Assembly (NCBI GenBank): GCA_003987725.1
Contig: RXJH01000002.1
Coordinates: 224,461 to 288,460, forward strand
Length of the DNA stretch: 64,000 bases
Source: Hyphomicrobium sp.
GTDB lineage: Bacteria; Pseudomonadota; Alphaproteobacteria; Rhizobiales; Hyphomicrobiaceae
Direction of reading: 5' to 3'
The notes under the pieces are model-generated. The model was not told the origin of the DNA. It saw only the letters and a program-made list of their open reading frames with translations, and made no database searches. The position numbers and the translations under genes were made by a program. Positions within the stretch are counted from its first letter, which is position 1, and every line of letters begins with the position of its first letter. Of the stretch, positions 1 to 8,582 are shown in pieces.

Positions 1-372
1 CAGCGGACCGCGCTCGAGTTTCTCGAGGACGACGCGAACAGCCGCGATGCGTTTGTCCGCAAGCACCTTCGAGGCAATTTTCTCCGCGAACGTCTCAACG
101 AGGTTGATGTGCCCGCCACGTGCAAGCGCGATGATGATGTCGATGATATCGGCGTAAGACGGGACTTCCACCATCTCGTCTTCGACGCTGAACACATCCT
201 TTTGCAGCCGCGCTTCGACAGTGAAGCGAACCTTCTGCGTCACACCCTGCTCTTCGGCATAGACGCCGACGTTGCAATCGACGACGAAGTCCCGAACGAA
301 GATGGTATCCGCAATCTCACGTGCTTCAGACTTTATCTCATCGGCCTTTGAAGGCTTCTTCTTGTCATTCAT
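1..372 (-). CDS. folB: Dihydroneopterin aldolase family protein (FolB-like), 3' end cut by the window
   Basis: FolB-type aldolases convert dihydroneopterin to 6-hydroxymethyl-dihydropterin for folate; in methylotrophs a homologue serves tetrahydromethanopterin synthesis. The 124 codons present read in frame to base 1 with no stop, so the C-terminus is outside. After a Lys-rich start the protein shows the FolB pattern: DFVVDCNVGVYAEEQ, then VRFTVEA, a YADI segment, and a helix with NLVETFAEKIA followed by VRVVLEKLE. The ATG at 372-370 overlaps the mfnB stop (ATGA), so translation is probably coupled. Linkage to mfnB favours a C1-cofactor role over general folate synthesis, which is inference. 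Confidence 0.8.
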   Translation of the reverse strand, partial: MNDKKKPSKADEIKSEAREIADTIFVRDFVVDCNVGVYAEEQGVTQKVRFTVEARLQKDVFSVEDEMVEVPSYADIIDIIIALARGGHINLVETFAEKIASKVLADKRIAAVRVVLEKLERGPL

Positions 373-1106
373 GCGACTGACGTCTCCGGCGCTACATTTG
401 CGAATCGTGCGTTATCCATCGCGCGACGTACCGCAATCACGCGATCGGCTTCAACAGCGCCCTTGCGTCCAGCCGCGCAAAGCGCGCCGCGAAATCCCAG
501 CATATCCGGTTCGAGTGGCGTGAGCACGGCGATGTCGCGTTCGCGAAGCGACCCAGCGAGCCCCGCAAACAAATCATGCGCGCGCGCGATGCGAAGAAAT
601 TCCGCCAACTGCCGAAGAGACAGAACTGTCGTCAGGCTCCCGGCCGCCTTGTCGGCCGTGTCCAGCATAACCCCGGCGAAGCGGGCATCCCGAAGCGCCT
701 CGAGAACGGAAAAGTCCGGCGCCCGGTCCGCCATCAGAACAGCGACGAGTTTGGACTCGCGCGAACACGCGTTGCCAAGCGCCGAGATTGCCGCGCGCGG
801 ATCTTCCTCTCCGAAGAAACCGACCTTCACGACGTCCACGCCCGTCTGCGCCATCTGGGTCGCCGCCGCTCTCATGACCTCAGGATCGGACGGCAAATCG
901 CCGACCGTCGCGCTGACGGAAGCGCGCCCGTCAACGCGGCTGACGATGTCGCGTACCGTCGCGAGCGGCAGCGCGCCGAGTGCACCTGTTGCCGGATCCT
1001 TACAGTCGATGATATCGGCCCCACCCGCGAGCGCGATCTCCGCCTCGTCCGCGTTCGTGACGCTGGCGAGAAAGGCGGGCTTGCCTCGTCTCAAACCTTC
1101 GATCAT
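369..1106 (-). CDS. mfnB: (5-formylfuran-3-yl)methyl phosphate synthase MfnB (methylofuran biosynthesis)
   Basis: MfnB condenses two glyceraldehyde-3-phosphate molecules to make the furan ring of methanofuran/methylofuran, the formyl carrier of the tetrahydromethanopterin formaldehyde-oxidation route. The 245-residue product has the family start, SVTNADEAEIALAGGADIIDCKDP. Lys36 in the DCKDP motif matches the Schiff-base lysine of the archaeal enzyme, and a later MLDTADK motif carries the second conserved lysine. The length fits the UPF0264/DUF556 family. Its stop overlaps the folB-like start, and it lies 35 bases downstream of an ABC ATPase gene in the same direction. Among bacteria the family is largely confined to C1-oxidising lineages, which supports a methylotrophic host. 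Confidence 0.88.
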   Translation of the reverse strand: MIEGLRRGKPAFLASVTNADEAEIALAGGADIIDCKDPATGALGALPLATVRDIVSRVDGRASVSATVGDLPSDPEVMRAAATQMAQTGVDVVKVGFFGEEDPRAAISALGNACSRESKLVAVLMADRAPDFSVLEALRDARFAGVMLDTADKAAGSLTTVLSLRQLAEFLRIARAHDLFAGLAGSLRERDIAVLTPLEPDMLGFRGALCAAGRKGAVEADRVIAVRRAMDNARFANVAPETSVA

Positions 1107-1141
1107 GCCATCATTCCGAGATTGATCCGCCGTCGGCCGCC

Positions 1142-1882
1142 TTAAGCGGCGAAGATGCGATTCTGTTCCGCAAGCACGGCAGCACGGTCATGGCGCTGCG
1201 CCTCGGTCAGATCGATGCTCACATCCTGGACGACACTCGCCTTTCCGGGCGCCAAGCGCAAGATGCGCGTTCCGAGCTGAATTGCCTCGGTCCGGTCATG
1301 GGTAACGAAGATTACCGTCGTCGGATGGCTGTGCCAGAGTTCCATCAGCAGGTCGCGAAGGCTTGCCGCCGTCTGCTCGTCGAGCGAAACGAACGGCTCA
1401 TCCATCAGCAGGATTTCGGGCTCCAGAATGAAGCCCCGCGCCAGCGCCGCACGGCGCTGCATGCCGAGCGATAGCCGCTCCGGATAGGCATTCATCGCCT
1501 GGCCGAGCCCCACGCGTTCGAGCATGCCCGCAATCCGCGATTGCTTCGGATCGTCACTCGGAAGCGCGAGAGCGATGTTTTCGTAGACCGTCCGCCAGGG
1601 CAATAGACGCGGCGTCTGGAAAATGAAAGCCAGCCGGTCCGCCGCAGGCCCGAGATCGACACTCCCATCGTAATCCCGGTCGAGTCCCGCGATGATGTTG
1701 AGCAACGTCGATTTCCCGCATCCCGAAGGTCCGGTAATGACGAGGAACGAGCGCGGAGCAACGTCGAACGAAATGTCCTTCAGCACCAGCTGGGCTTCGC
1801 GGTCGCCGACAGGCGGAAAGATCTTGCGGCGAACCGAAACGCTGATCGGACGCGCGCCGTTTGCCCCATTTAGCGACGCCAT
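1142..1882 (-). CDS. NitT/TauT-type ABC transporter ATPase
   Basis: This is the energy-coupling subunit of a periplasmic-binding-protein-dependent importer of the nitrate/sulfonate/taurine class. The 246-residue protein shows Walker [11 protein letters not shown]-loop region FIFQTPRLLPW, a variant signature LSLGMQRRAALAR, Walker B ILLMDEPFVSLDE and switch VTHDRTEA. An upstream extension in this frame is open to 2062, but it runs antiparallel to no domain and lies inside the permease gene. The ATG at 1882 overlaps the last 13 bases of the permease and gives the normal family length. The substrate cannot be read from the ATPase. Confidence 0.85.
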   Translation of the reverse strand: MASLNGANGARPISVSVRRKIFPPVGDREAQLVLKDISFDVAPRSFLVITGPSGCGKSTLLNIIAGLDRDYDGSVDLGPAADRLAFIFQTPRLLPWRTVYENIALALPSDDPKQSRIAGMLERVGLGQAMNAYPERLSLGMQRRAALARGFILEPEILLMDEPFVSLDEQTAASLRDLLMELWHSHPTTVIFVTHDRTEAIQLGTRILRLAPGKASVVQDVSIDLTEAQRHDRAAVLAEQNRIFAA

Positions 1883-2682
1883 GCATTCACCCGTGCCTGC
1901 AGCGGTTGCAACACCAGAAATTCGATCGCCTGCACGATGAGGATGAACGCCAGCGCGTATGCCAAAATCGTGCTCACGTCGAATTCCTGAAAGGCGATGC
2001 TCAAGCGATAGCCGACGCCGCTCGATCGTCCGAAGGCTTCGACGACAAGGACGATTTTCCAAACGAGCGAAAGCCCCGAACGCGCCGCCGCCGCGAAGAA
2101 CGGAGCGAGCTGCGGCAGGATCACGTGGCGAAGCGTTTTCCAGTGCCCGAACTTGTAGATCTTCGCCATCTCGTCGAGATCTCGTGAAAGGCTGCGCGCG
2201 CCTTCCCGCATATTCACGGCGACGTTCGGAATTTTATTGAGCGCGACGGCGGTAATCGCGGCGATATCGGTCAGACCGAACCAGATGTAGCAAAGCGTGA
2301 TCGTGACGAGGGCCGGCAGATTGAGAAAAAGGATCAGCCACGCGTCGAAGAACTTGTCCGCAGTCTTGAAGCGGCCCAGCGCCAGCCCGATCGCCGTGCC
2401 GATGAACATGGAAACGACGAACGCGGCAGCCACGCGCAACAGCGTGGCCGAGATATTCACCCAGAGATCGCCGTTGGCGCTCTCGCGCCAAAGAACGTCG
2501 AAAACCGCGATCGGCGTCGGCAGATAGCGGTTCTGCGCGTAAACGGCGATGAGCTGCCAGAGAACGGCCAAAGCGAACAGCGAGCCCGCCATCCATGCGA
2601 GCCGCTCCAAGGCAGCCGTAAAGCCCAATGGCGCAGCGATCGGCTTAGGTGTGGAAAAGGTTCTGGTCGAAATGGGTGCCAT
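1870..2682 (-). CDS. NitT/TauT-type ABC transporter permease
   Basis: This is an integral membrane permease of the SsuC/TauC type, about 270 residues, with six hydrophobic segments. The EAA-loop region appears as DLDEMAKIYKFGHWKTLRHVILPQ. The ATG at 2682 (MAPISTRT) overlaps the 3' end of the binding-protein gene by 38 bases; a TTG ten codons upstream would overlap by 68 and is less attractive. The gene lies between the binding protein and the ATPase, and all three overlap, so they form one translationally coupled importer. Ligand unknown. Confidence 0.83.
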   Translation of the reverse strand: MAPISTRTFSTPKPIAAPLGFTAALERLAWMAGSLFALAVLWQLIAVYAQNRYLPTPIAVFDVLWRESANGDLWVNISATLLRVAAAFVVSMFIGTAIGLALGRFKTADKFFDAWLILFLNLPALVTITLCYIWFGLTDIAAITAVALNKIPNVAVNMREGARSLSRDLDEMAKIYKFGHWKTLRHVILPQLAPFFAAAARSGLSLVWKIVLVVEAFGRSSGVGYRLSIAFQEFDVSTILAYALAFILIVQAIEFLVLQPLQARVNAWRR

Positions 2683-3625
2683 CGCCAACGAGTTCCGTAT
2701 CGCCAAGTTCAATCAGAAGATTTGTCAGCTTCTTAGCAGCTGCGGTTTCCGCTTCACCCCACGATCCCGTGATGCCGGATCGATAGTAATTCCTGATCGC
2801 AATGAGTTCGGCGTCGGAAGCGGGCTTGATTAATGGCCGCAACCGTTCCCAGGCGCCGTCGGACGAGGCGAGGACACGGTTCGCGTCGGCCACTGCCGCC
2901 AACAGCTTGTTGACCGGAACGCCTTTGTTTCGGACTTCCTTCTCCGACCAGATGAACCCGACGAGCGGCGGCGTAGGGCTGACATCGAGCCCCTTCACGA
3001 CATCCGCCATCGTCAGAAGCTCGCGGGCACCACCAGCCTCCAGCCGCGCGGCGTAGGTCCAGAAATTCAAGACCCCATCGAGCCGGCCGTTGCGGAATTC
3101 TTCCGTGACCAGCGGCGCCGCGCCAAAAACGGGTTCGGAAATGTTGGCAATATCTTTGCCGAGAATCTTGCGCGAGTAGGCACGAAGCAGGATCCAGCTT
3201 TTGTCGATCCCGGTTCCGGCGACACCGATCTTCTTGCCTTCGAAATCCGCCAGCGACTTGATCGGGCTATCCTTGCCGACCATCAAGCTGCCGAGCGCGG
3301 ACGAATAGGGAGCGAACTTCAAATCGTCGCCCTTCGCGCGCTGCCGAAGCGCCCACGTCCAATCGCTGACGATAACGTCCGCGGCGCGGGAAAGCAGCGC
3401 AACCGGCGCCGCCTGATTGTTGGCAACATCGACGACCTGCAAATCGAGATCGTGCTTCTTGTCGATGCCTTCGTGGCGGATCGTGTCGATCAGCCAGCCA
3501 ACCGAACCGAATTTCACCGACGTCAGCCGTACCGGCACGGAGGCCATCGCCACACGAGGCAGAAGCATGGATGCCCCGAATGCGGACCCCGCTGCCAGAA
3601 TGTTGCGGCGTGAATGCGTGGTCAT
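2645..3625 (-). CDS. Tat-exported NitT/TauT-type ABC substrate-binding protein
   Basis: A 326-residue periplasmic solute-binding protein. The N-terminus carries a twin-arginine motif (SRRNIL) before a hydrophobic stretch ending near AMA, so Tat export of a folded protein is likely. The mature part follows the ThiY/SsuA/TauA fold pattern: VKFGSVGWLIDTIRHEGID, later SLADFEGKKIGVAGTGIDKSW, then a hinge region. Its ATG overlaps the stop of the upstream secreted protein (ATGA). The ligand is not evident. Operon linkage to mfnB and a divergent PQQ/lanthanide-associated cluster suggests a C1-related substrate or cofactor, but that is inference only. Confidence 0.82.
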   Translation of the reverse strand: MTTHSRRNILAAGSAFGASMLLPRVAMASVPVRLTSVKFGSVGWLIDTIRHEGIDKKHDLDLQVVDVANNQAAPVALLSRAADVIVSDWTWALRQRAKGDDLKFAPYSSALGSLMVGKDSPIKSLADFEGKKIGVAGTGIDKSWILLRAYSRKILGKDIANISEPVFGAAPLVTEEFRNGRLDGVLNFWTYAARLEAGGARELLTMADVVKGLDVSPTPPLVGFIWSEKEVRNKGVPVNKLLAAVADANRVLASSDGAWERLRPLIKPASDAELIAIRNYYRSGITGSWGEAETAAAKKLTNLLIELGDTELVGDGTHFDQNLFHT

Positions 3626-4137
3626 TTCGCAGGAGCCTCGACGTTAAATCTGTTTCTCCAAAGATAGCGAACGCCGTGCAGCCAGAGTTCGTCGGTGTTA
3701 CCGTTGATCGCCGCCGACATCGTCTTCGTCAATTCGCCGGTCTTGGTATCTCGCGCAATGATTTGCAAACTGAGTAACGCGTCCGAGATCTTATCGACGT
3801 AACCCGTGACGGCGATATCTGCTCCGGCTTCCTTGGCGATTGGAACCTCGCAGCCGTTGCACTGCTGAAACGGCGAAGCCTTCTCGATTTCCTGAGCCTG
3901 CGGCCCGAGATCGACCACCGAGTATTTCCCATCCTTGAGCATTAACGCTTTGAGTTCGTCGGCAACGAGCTTCAGCCGCCGAAGGTCCTCAGGGTTAAGC
4001 TGGGGGACGATCTCACCGTCCTGCTGCGCATCGTGAATGTCGAAAGGGAATACCGCCGCCTTGGTCGTCGTGGCGTGTGCCGGCACCACGATAAGAAACG
4101 GTGCGAGCAGGCATAAGAAATGCTTAAACGAGGGCAT
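3622..4137 (-). CDS. Secreted DUF2380/DUF3280-type protein of methylotroph clusters
   Basis: A 171-residue exported protein with a clear Sec signal peptide (hydrophobic residues 5-20, cleavage after AHA). The mature part begins KAAVFPFDIHD, typical of DUF2380/DUF3280 proteins, which resemble the periplasmic nucleotide-independent TolB-N/curli-assembly-like fold. One Cys pair (CNGC) lies at about residue 90, followed by AKEAGADIAVTGYVDKI. I know such proteins as neighbours of PQQ-dehydrogenase and lanthanide-uptake genes, with no established activity. It heads the minus-strand operon, 260 bases from the divergent lut-like cluster, and overlaps the binding-protein start by 4 bases. Confidence 0.7.
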   Translation of the reverse strand: MPSFKHFLCLLAPFLIVVPAHATTTKAAVFPFDIHDAQQDGEIVPQLNPEDLRRLKLVADELKALMLKDGKYSVVDLGPQAQEIEKASPFQQCNGCEVPIAKEAGADIAVTGYVDKISDALLSLQIIARDTKTGELTKTMSAAINGNTDELWLHGVRYLWRNRFNVEAPAK

Positions 4138-4397
4138 GTTCGGTCGTTTCCAAGCTATTGAGTGAACTCAGACTTCACGGTGGATGGATGCGCCCGGCCG
4201 AAGCGCCTTTCTGTAGGTGCCCGCTTACCCCCGACCATTGCAAGAGGTTCAGGCCCGCTTTGCTGACCATTCCCGGTCACAAACGCGCGAGCCCGGAGCC
4301 TCCAGCTTGACAAGGCGGACGCTCGCCCCCTTTTAGCAACACAGTAACACTTTGCGTCGCGCGACGGCCCGCGGTAGGGCCGAATGGAGTTGGACCA

Positions 4398-5684
4398 TTG
4401 GCATTCCCGAGCATCCTACCCACTGAACGCTCCCGGATATCGGGCTGGCGGGCCGCCTGCGGCGCTCTTCTCCTGGCCTTAGCCTTCACAAGGCCTGCAG
4501 TCGCCGAGGAGGCAAGCCCCTCGCCCGCGCCGATTCCCATCCCGTCGACACAACCTGCGAGCGTAAACGTTCAAATTCTTTACGTTAAGGAGAATGTCTC
4601 GAAGGAGCTTCCCCTATCGCTTCTCGATCAGCCGAACCCGGACGACGGCATCGCCGGCGCCAAGCTCGGCATCGCCGACAACAATACGACGGGACGCTTC
4701 CTCAATCAGACGTTCAAAATGGACGTCCTCGAGGGCGACATCGACGAACTGATAAAGGGCGCGACCGAGAAGCTCGCGAGCGGCGATAACTTCATCATCG
4801 CCGACGTCGCACCGGATTCGCTTCTGAAGCTGGCCGATGCGCTGAAGGACAAGCCCGCGCAGATTTTCAACGTCGGCAACCCGGACGACAGCGTGCGTGA
4901 GGAGAACTGTCGCGCCAACGTCATGCACACGGCGCCGACCCGCACGATGATCGCCGACGCCCTCGCCCAATATCTCGTTTGGAAAAAATGGCCGAACTGG
5001 CTGCTCGTCGTCGGCCCGAGCCCGAAGGATCAGCTTCTAGCGGATGCCTATCGCCGGGCGGCTAAGAAATTCGGCGCCAAGATCGTCGAGGAGCGGCAGT
5101 TCAAGATCGATACCGGCAACCGCCGAGCCGATGGCGGATTCGAACAGATTCAGCAGCAGATCCCGCAGTTCATGCAGGGTGCCAAGGATCACGACATCGT
5201 CATGGTCGTCGACGAGGATCAGGTCTTCGCCGACTATTTTCCCTACCGGACGTGGGTCCCACGCCCGATTGCAGGCTCGGCTGGACTTGTAGCGACGAGC
5301 TGGCACCCGGCGCTCGAGCTTTGGGGAGGAACTCAGTTCCAGAACCGCTTCAAGAAGCTGACGGGCCGCATCATGCGTCCGATCGATTACGACGCTTGGG
5401 TCGCAACGCGCGCCATCGGCGAAGCCGCCTCACGGAAGCAGACGAGCGATTTCAAAACGCTTCGCGACTTCATGCATTCGCCGAACTTCGAAGTCGCCGC
5501 CTTCAAGGGCGTGGCCACGAATTTCCGGGCCTGGAATGGCCAGCTCCGCGAGCCGCTCATCGTTTCGACGCCGAAACAGCTCGTCAGCGTTTCGCCGCAG
5601 CCAGGCTTCCTCCACCAGTTCAGCGTGCTCGACACGCTCGGCCTCGATAAACCGGAGACAAAGTGCAAAGCCTACACGCAATGA
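4398..5684 (+). CDS. PQQ-linked ABC transporter substrate-binding protein (LutA-like)
   Basis: A 428-residue periplasmic protein resembling branched-chain amino-acid receptors, of the family described as the ABC substrate-binding protein of PQQ-dependent alcohol dehydrogenase systems. A signal sequence covers residues 15-36 (ALLLALAFTRPAVA|EE). Motifs include VQILYVKENVSKELPLS, GDNFIIADVAPDSLLKLADAL, NWLLVVGPSPKD and SWHPALELWGGTQFQNRF. Translation probably starts at the TTG at 4398, with GGAG eight bases upstream; no in-frame ATG gives a full signal peptide. In Methylobacterium extorquens the homologous gene is, as I recall, lutA of the lanthanide utilisation cluster. It heads a plus-strand operon. 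Whether it binds a small molecule is unknown. Confidence 0.85.
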   Translation: MAFPSILPTERSRISGWRAACGALLLALAFTRPAVAEEASPSPAPIPIPSTQPASVNVQILYVKENVSKELPLSLLDQPNPDDGIAGAKLGIADNNTTGRFLNQTFKMDVLEGDIDELIKGATEKLASGDNFIIADVAPDSLLKLADALKDKPAQIFNVGNPDDSVREENCRANVMHTAPTRTMIADALAQYLVWKKWPNWLLVVGPSPKDQLLADAYRRAAKKFGAKIVEERQFKIDTGNRRADGGFEQIQQQIPQFMQGAKDHDIVMVVDEDQVFADYFPYRTWVPRPIAGSAGLVATSWHPALELWGGTQFQNRFKKLTGRIMRPIDYDAWVATRAIGEAASRKQTSDFKTLRDFMHSPNFEVAAFKGVATNFRAWNGQLREPLIVSTPKQLVSVSPQPGFLHQFSVLDTLGLDKPETKCKAYTQ

Positions 5685-5755
5685 TCGGGAACCCGATTGA
5701 TCTGCCGCGCCGGCGATCTGCCACCACCTCGAGAGACTTTCACTTGGAGACGAGA

Positions 5756-6739
5756 ATGCCCCGAATTTCGCAAGCATGGTCCGCCGTCGCCGCTGTCCTT
5801 TTGGCATCCTGCTACGCAACGTCCGCAAACGCATATACGGCCTACGTCACGAACGAGAAGGACAACAGCCTCTCCGTGATCGACACCGACAAGCTCGAGG
5901 TCATCAAGACGGTGAAGATCGGCCAGCGGCCGCGCGGCATCGTCATGTCCAAAGACGGCAAGTGGATCATCGTCTGCACGAGCGACGACAATGACGTGAA
6001 GGTTTACGACGCCAAAACGCTCGAATTCGTCAAAACCCTGCCGTCAGGTCCGGACCCCGAACTGCTGACGCTGCACCCCGACGGCAAGAGGCTCTACATT
6101 GCCAACGAGGACGACAACCTCGTGACGGTCGTCGACATTGAAACGTCCAAGGTCCTGACCGAAATCCCCGTCGGCGTCGAGCCCGAAGGCATGGGGATGA
6201 GCCCGGATGGCAAAGTGCTCGTCAACACGTCCGAAACGACGAACATGGCGCACTTCATCGATACCCAGAACCACAAGACGTTCGATAACGTCCTTGTCGA
6301 TAGCCGTCCGCGGGTCGCGATGTTCAATTCGGCACAGACGCAGCTTTGGGTGTCCTCCGAAGTCGGCGGTACCGTCGCGGTGATCAACCCCGCCGATCGC
6401 AAGATCATCACGAAAATCAATTTTGAAATTCCAGGCGTCGAAAAGGAAGCGATCCAACCCGTCGGCATTCGCATCACGAAGGACGATAAGATTGCGTTCG
6501 TCGCCCTCGGTCCCGCAAATCGCGTGGCCGTCGTCGATACGTCGACCTTCAAGGTCCTGAAGTACATTCTGGTTGGCCAGCGCGTCTGGCAGATGTACTT
6601 CACGCCGGACGGTAAACTTTTGTTCACGACCAATGGCGCGTCGAACGATGTAAGCGTGATCGACGTTGCGAGCCAAAAGGCAATCAAATCGATCAAGGTC
6701 GGGCGTTATCCCTGGGGTGTTGTGGTTTCGCCCAACTGA
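5756..6739 (+). CDS. PQQ-associated YVTN beta-propeller protein (LutB-like)
   Basis: A 327-residue exported seven-bladed beta-propeller with repeated YVTN-type blades (AYVTNEKDNSLSVIDT, LYIANEDDNLVTVVD, LFTTNGASNDVSVIDV). A signal peptide ends near ANA at residue 25. I chose the ATG at 5756 because TTGGAGACGAGA precedes it and a signal peptide follows at once; an earlier GTG/ATG frame at 5663 would overlap the previous gene and add 31 unstructured residues. The family is found with PQQ-dependent alcohol dehydrogenases and the lut cluster. Its role is unproven, perhaps periplasmic docking or metal/cofactor handling. Confidence 0.85.
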   Translation: MPRISQAWSAVAAVLLASCYATSANAYTAYVTNEKDNSLSVIDTDKLEVIKTVKIGQRPRGIVMSKDGKWIIVCTSDDNDVKVYDAKTLEFVKTLPSGPDPELLTLHPDGKRLYIANEDDNLVTVVDIETSKVLTEIPVGVEPEGMGMSPDGKVLVNTSETTNMAHFIDTQNHKTFDNVLVDSRPRVAMFNSAQTQLWVSSEVGGTVAVINPADRKIITKINFEIPGVEKEAIQPVGIRITKDDKIAFVALGPANRVAVVDTSTFKVLKYILVGQRVWQMYFTPDGKLLFTTNGASNDVSVIDVASQKAIKSIKVGRYPWGVVVSPN

Positions 6740-6775
6740 CGAAACGCGAAGAAAAAACGTGAGGCACTGACGACA

Positions 6776-7555
6776 ATGGCATCGAAAGCTCCGACGGACG
6801 CCGAAGGGACGCCGGCCCTCGTCGTCAGCGGCGTAAGCCATAGCTTTGGCGACAGGAAAGTTCTCGACCGGGTTTCGTTGACGGTGAGCCAGGGCGCCTT
6901 TGTCGTTCTGCTCGGCCTCAACGGAGCGGGTAAGTCCACGCTCTTTTCGCTCATCACGCGGCTCTACGATAACGTCTCCGGCGAAATCTCCATTCGGGGT
7001 TTCGATGTGCGCCGGCGGCCCTCCCAGGCGTTGCAGCGACTGGGTGTCGTCTTTCAAAGCCGCACGCTCGATATCGATCTGACCTTGATGCAGAACCTCA
7101 AATATCACGCGGCCCTTCATGGTTTTTCGGGCCGCACGGCGACGGACCTCGCCCGCCAGGCGCTTGAGCTCGTCGGCCTTGCCGAACGCGCCGACGAGAA
7201 GGTTCGCGCGCTCTCTGGCGGCCAGCTTCGCCGCGTCGAGATCGCTCGCTCCATGATGCACCATCCCGATTTGCTGCTGCTCGACGAAGCGACCGTCGGC
7301 CTTGATCTCGGCTCGCGAGAGAGCGTCATGAAAATCGTGCGCGATCTCGTGGCGCGGGACCGTCTCGGCGTCCTTTGGGCAACCCATTTGATGGATGAGG
7401 TCCTGCCGACAGACCAAGTCGTCATCCTTCACAAGGGCGTCGTTCTCTACAATGGCCCCGTGCCGCAGCTTCTGACGCTGACCGGCACGTCGAGCGTGCG
7501 CGAAGCGTTTCGCAGCGTCACCGGCACGAAAAGCGCGATCGAGGAGGCCGCCTGA
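6776..7555 (+). CDS. PQQ-linked ABC transporter ATPase (LutE-like)
   Basis: A 259-residue ABC-2 class ATPase. Walker A GLNGAGKST, Q-loop VVFQSRTLD, signature LSGGQLRRVEIARSM, Walker B LLLLDEATVGLD and switch WATHLMDEV are all intact. The family is the PQQ-dependent alcohol dehydrogenase-associated ABC ATPase. Its stop overlaps the permease start by one base, giving a stoichiometric pair. ABC-2 systems usually export, yet in Methylobacterium the cluster is needed for lanthanide use, so transport direction is an open point. The ATG at 6776 follows a short 36-base gap after the beta-propeller gene. Confidence 0.87.
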   Translation: MASKAPTDAEGTPALVVSGVSHSFGDRKVLDRVSLTVSQGAFVVLLGLNGAGKSTLFSLITRLYDNVSGEISIRGFDVRRRPSQALQRLGVVFQSRTLDIDLTLMQNLKYHAALHGFSGRTATDLARQALELVGLAERADEKVRALSGGQLRRVEIARSMMHHPDLLLLDEATVGLDLGSRESVMKIVRDLVARDRLGVLWATHLMDEVLPTDQVVILHKGVVLYNGPVPQLLTLTGTSSVREAFRSVTGTKSAIEEAA

Positions 7556-8574
7556 TGGCAACGCAAGCTGTCACGACAGGCTCTGAAAGCCTCGCGCGAG
7601 GCTATCGCGAAAGCGAGGACGCGGCCCGCCGGCGCCTCGGTGTATCTGGTTACTGGGCCTGCTTCAAAGGCATCGTCTGGCGCGAGATCCTTCGCTACCT
7701 CCATCAGCGCGAACGATTCCTGTCGGCGCTCGTACGGCCGCTGATCTGGCTTTTCATCTTTGCAGCAGGCTTCCGGCAAACGCTCGGCGTCTCGATCATC
7801 CCGCCGTATGAGACCTACGTCCTCTATGAGGAGTATATCGCGCCGGGCCTGATCGCGATGATCCTGCTCTTCAACGCGATGCAGTCCTCGCTGTCGATGG
7901 TTTACGACCGCGAGACGGGGACGATGCGAACCTTGCTCGTCAGCCCCTTCCCGCGCTCGTTCCTGTTGCTGTCGAAGCTTCTCGGAGGCGTCTCGGTCGC
8001 GCTGCTGCAAGCCTACGCATTCATGCTCGTCGCCTGGTTCTGGGGAATCCAGCCGCCGCCGATCACCGAAGTGAAGCTCTTCACCTTCTACGATCCGCCG
8101 ACGTGGGCGGGTGACGTCATCGCCAAGATGACGGACCCGATCGTGAACCCGCTCTTCTCCGTTCCCGAATTCATTCAGCCGTTCGCCGGCTACATCACCG
8201 TCATTCCGGCGATCATCCTGGCTGGTTTGATGTTGGGCTCGCTCGCCCTCTTCATGTCGTCCGTCATCAAGCAGCTCGAGAACTTCGCAGGCGTCATGAA
8301 CTTCGTCATCTTCCCGATGTTCTTCGCCTCGTCCGCGCTTTACCCCCTTTGGAGGATCCGCGAGGCGAGCCCGCCGCTCTACGAAATCTGCCGTCTCAAC
8401 CCGTTCACATATGCGGTGGAGTTGATCCGCTTCGGGCTTTATGGACAGGTTGATACGGTTTCGCTGGCCATCGTCGTCGGCTGCACGGTCGTCTTCCTTG
8501 CGGCCGCGGTTTTTGCCTACAATCCGTCGAAAGGGTTGATCGCTCGGCGCGGCGGCCCCGGCGGCTCAGCTTGA
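7555..8574 (+). CDS. PQQ-linked ABC-2 transporter permease (LutF/PedC-like)
   Basis: A 339-residue ABC-2 type permease. Residues 1-45 are cytosolic, followed by hydrophobic segments including LIWLFIFAAGF and two long helices around residues 95-170. The motif YDRETGTMRTLLVSPFPRS is the usual ABC-2 signature region. An unusual inserted stretch near residues 165-215 (proline- and aspartate-containing, between helices) probably forms a periplasmic loop; this fits the PedC-type family named after phenylethanol catabolism clusters. The gene starts inside the ATPase stop codon. The next gene starts nine bases after its stop. Confidence 0.86.
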   Translation: MATQAVTTGSESLARGYRESEDAARRRLGVSGYWACFKGIVWREILRYLHQRERFLSALVRPLIWLFIFAAGFRQTLGVSIIPPYETYVLYEEYIAPGLIAMILLFNAMQSSLSMVYDRETGTMRTLLVSPFPRSFLLLSKLLGGVSVALLQAYAFMLVAWFWGIQPPPITEVKLFTFYDPPTWAGDVIAKMTDPIVNPLFSVPEFIQPFAGYITVIPAIILAGLMLGSLALFMSSVIKQLENFAGVMNFVIFPMFFASSALYPLWRIREASPPLYEICRLNPFTYAVELIRFGLYGQVDTVSLAIVVGCTVVFLAAAVFAYNPSKGLIARRGGPGGSA

Positions 8575-8582
8575 GGTTGGAA

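Noticed and set aside
6044-7561. Antisense open frame of 505 codons
   Set aside because: It lies opposite the beta-propeller and ABC ATPase genes, which have intact family motifs; its product is Arg/Asp/His-rich with no recognisable domain, a shadow of GC-rich coding.
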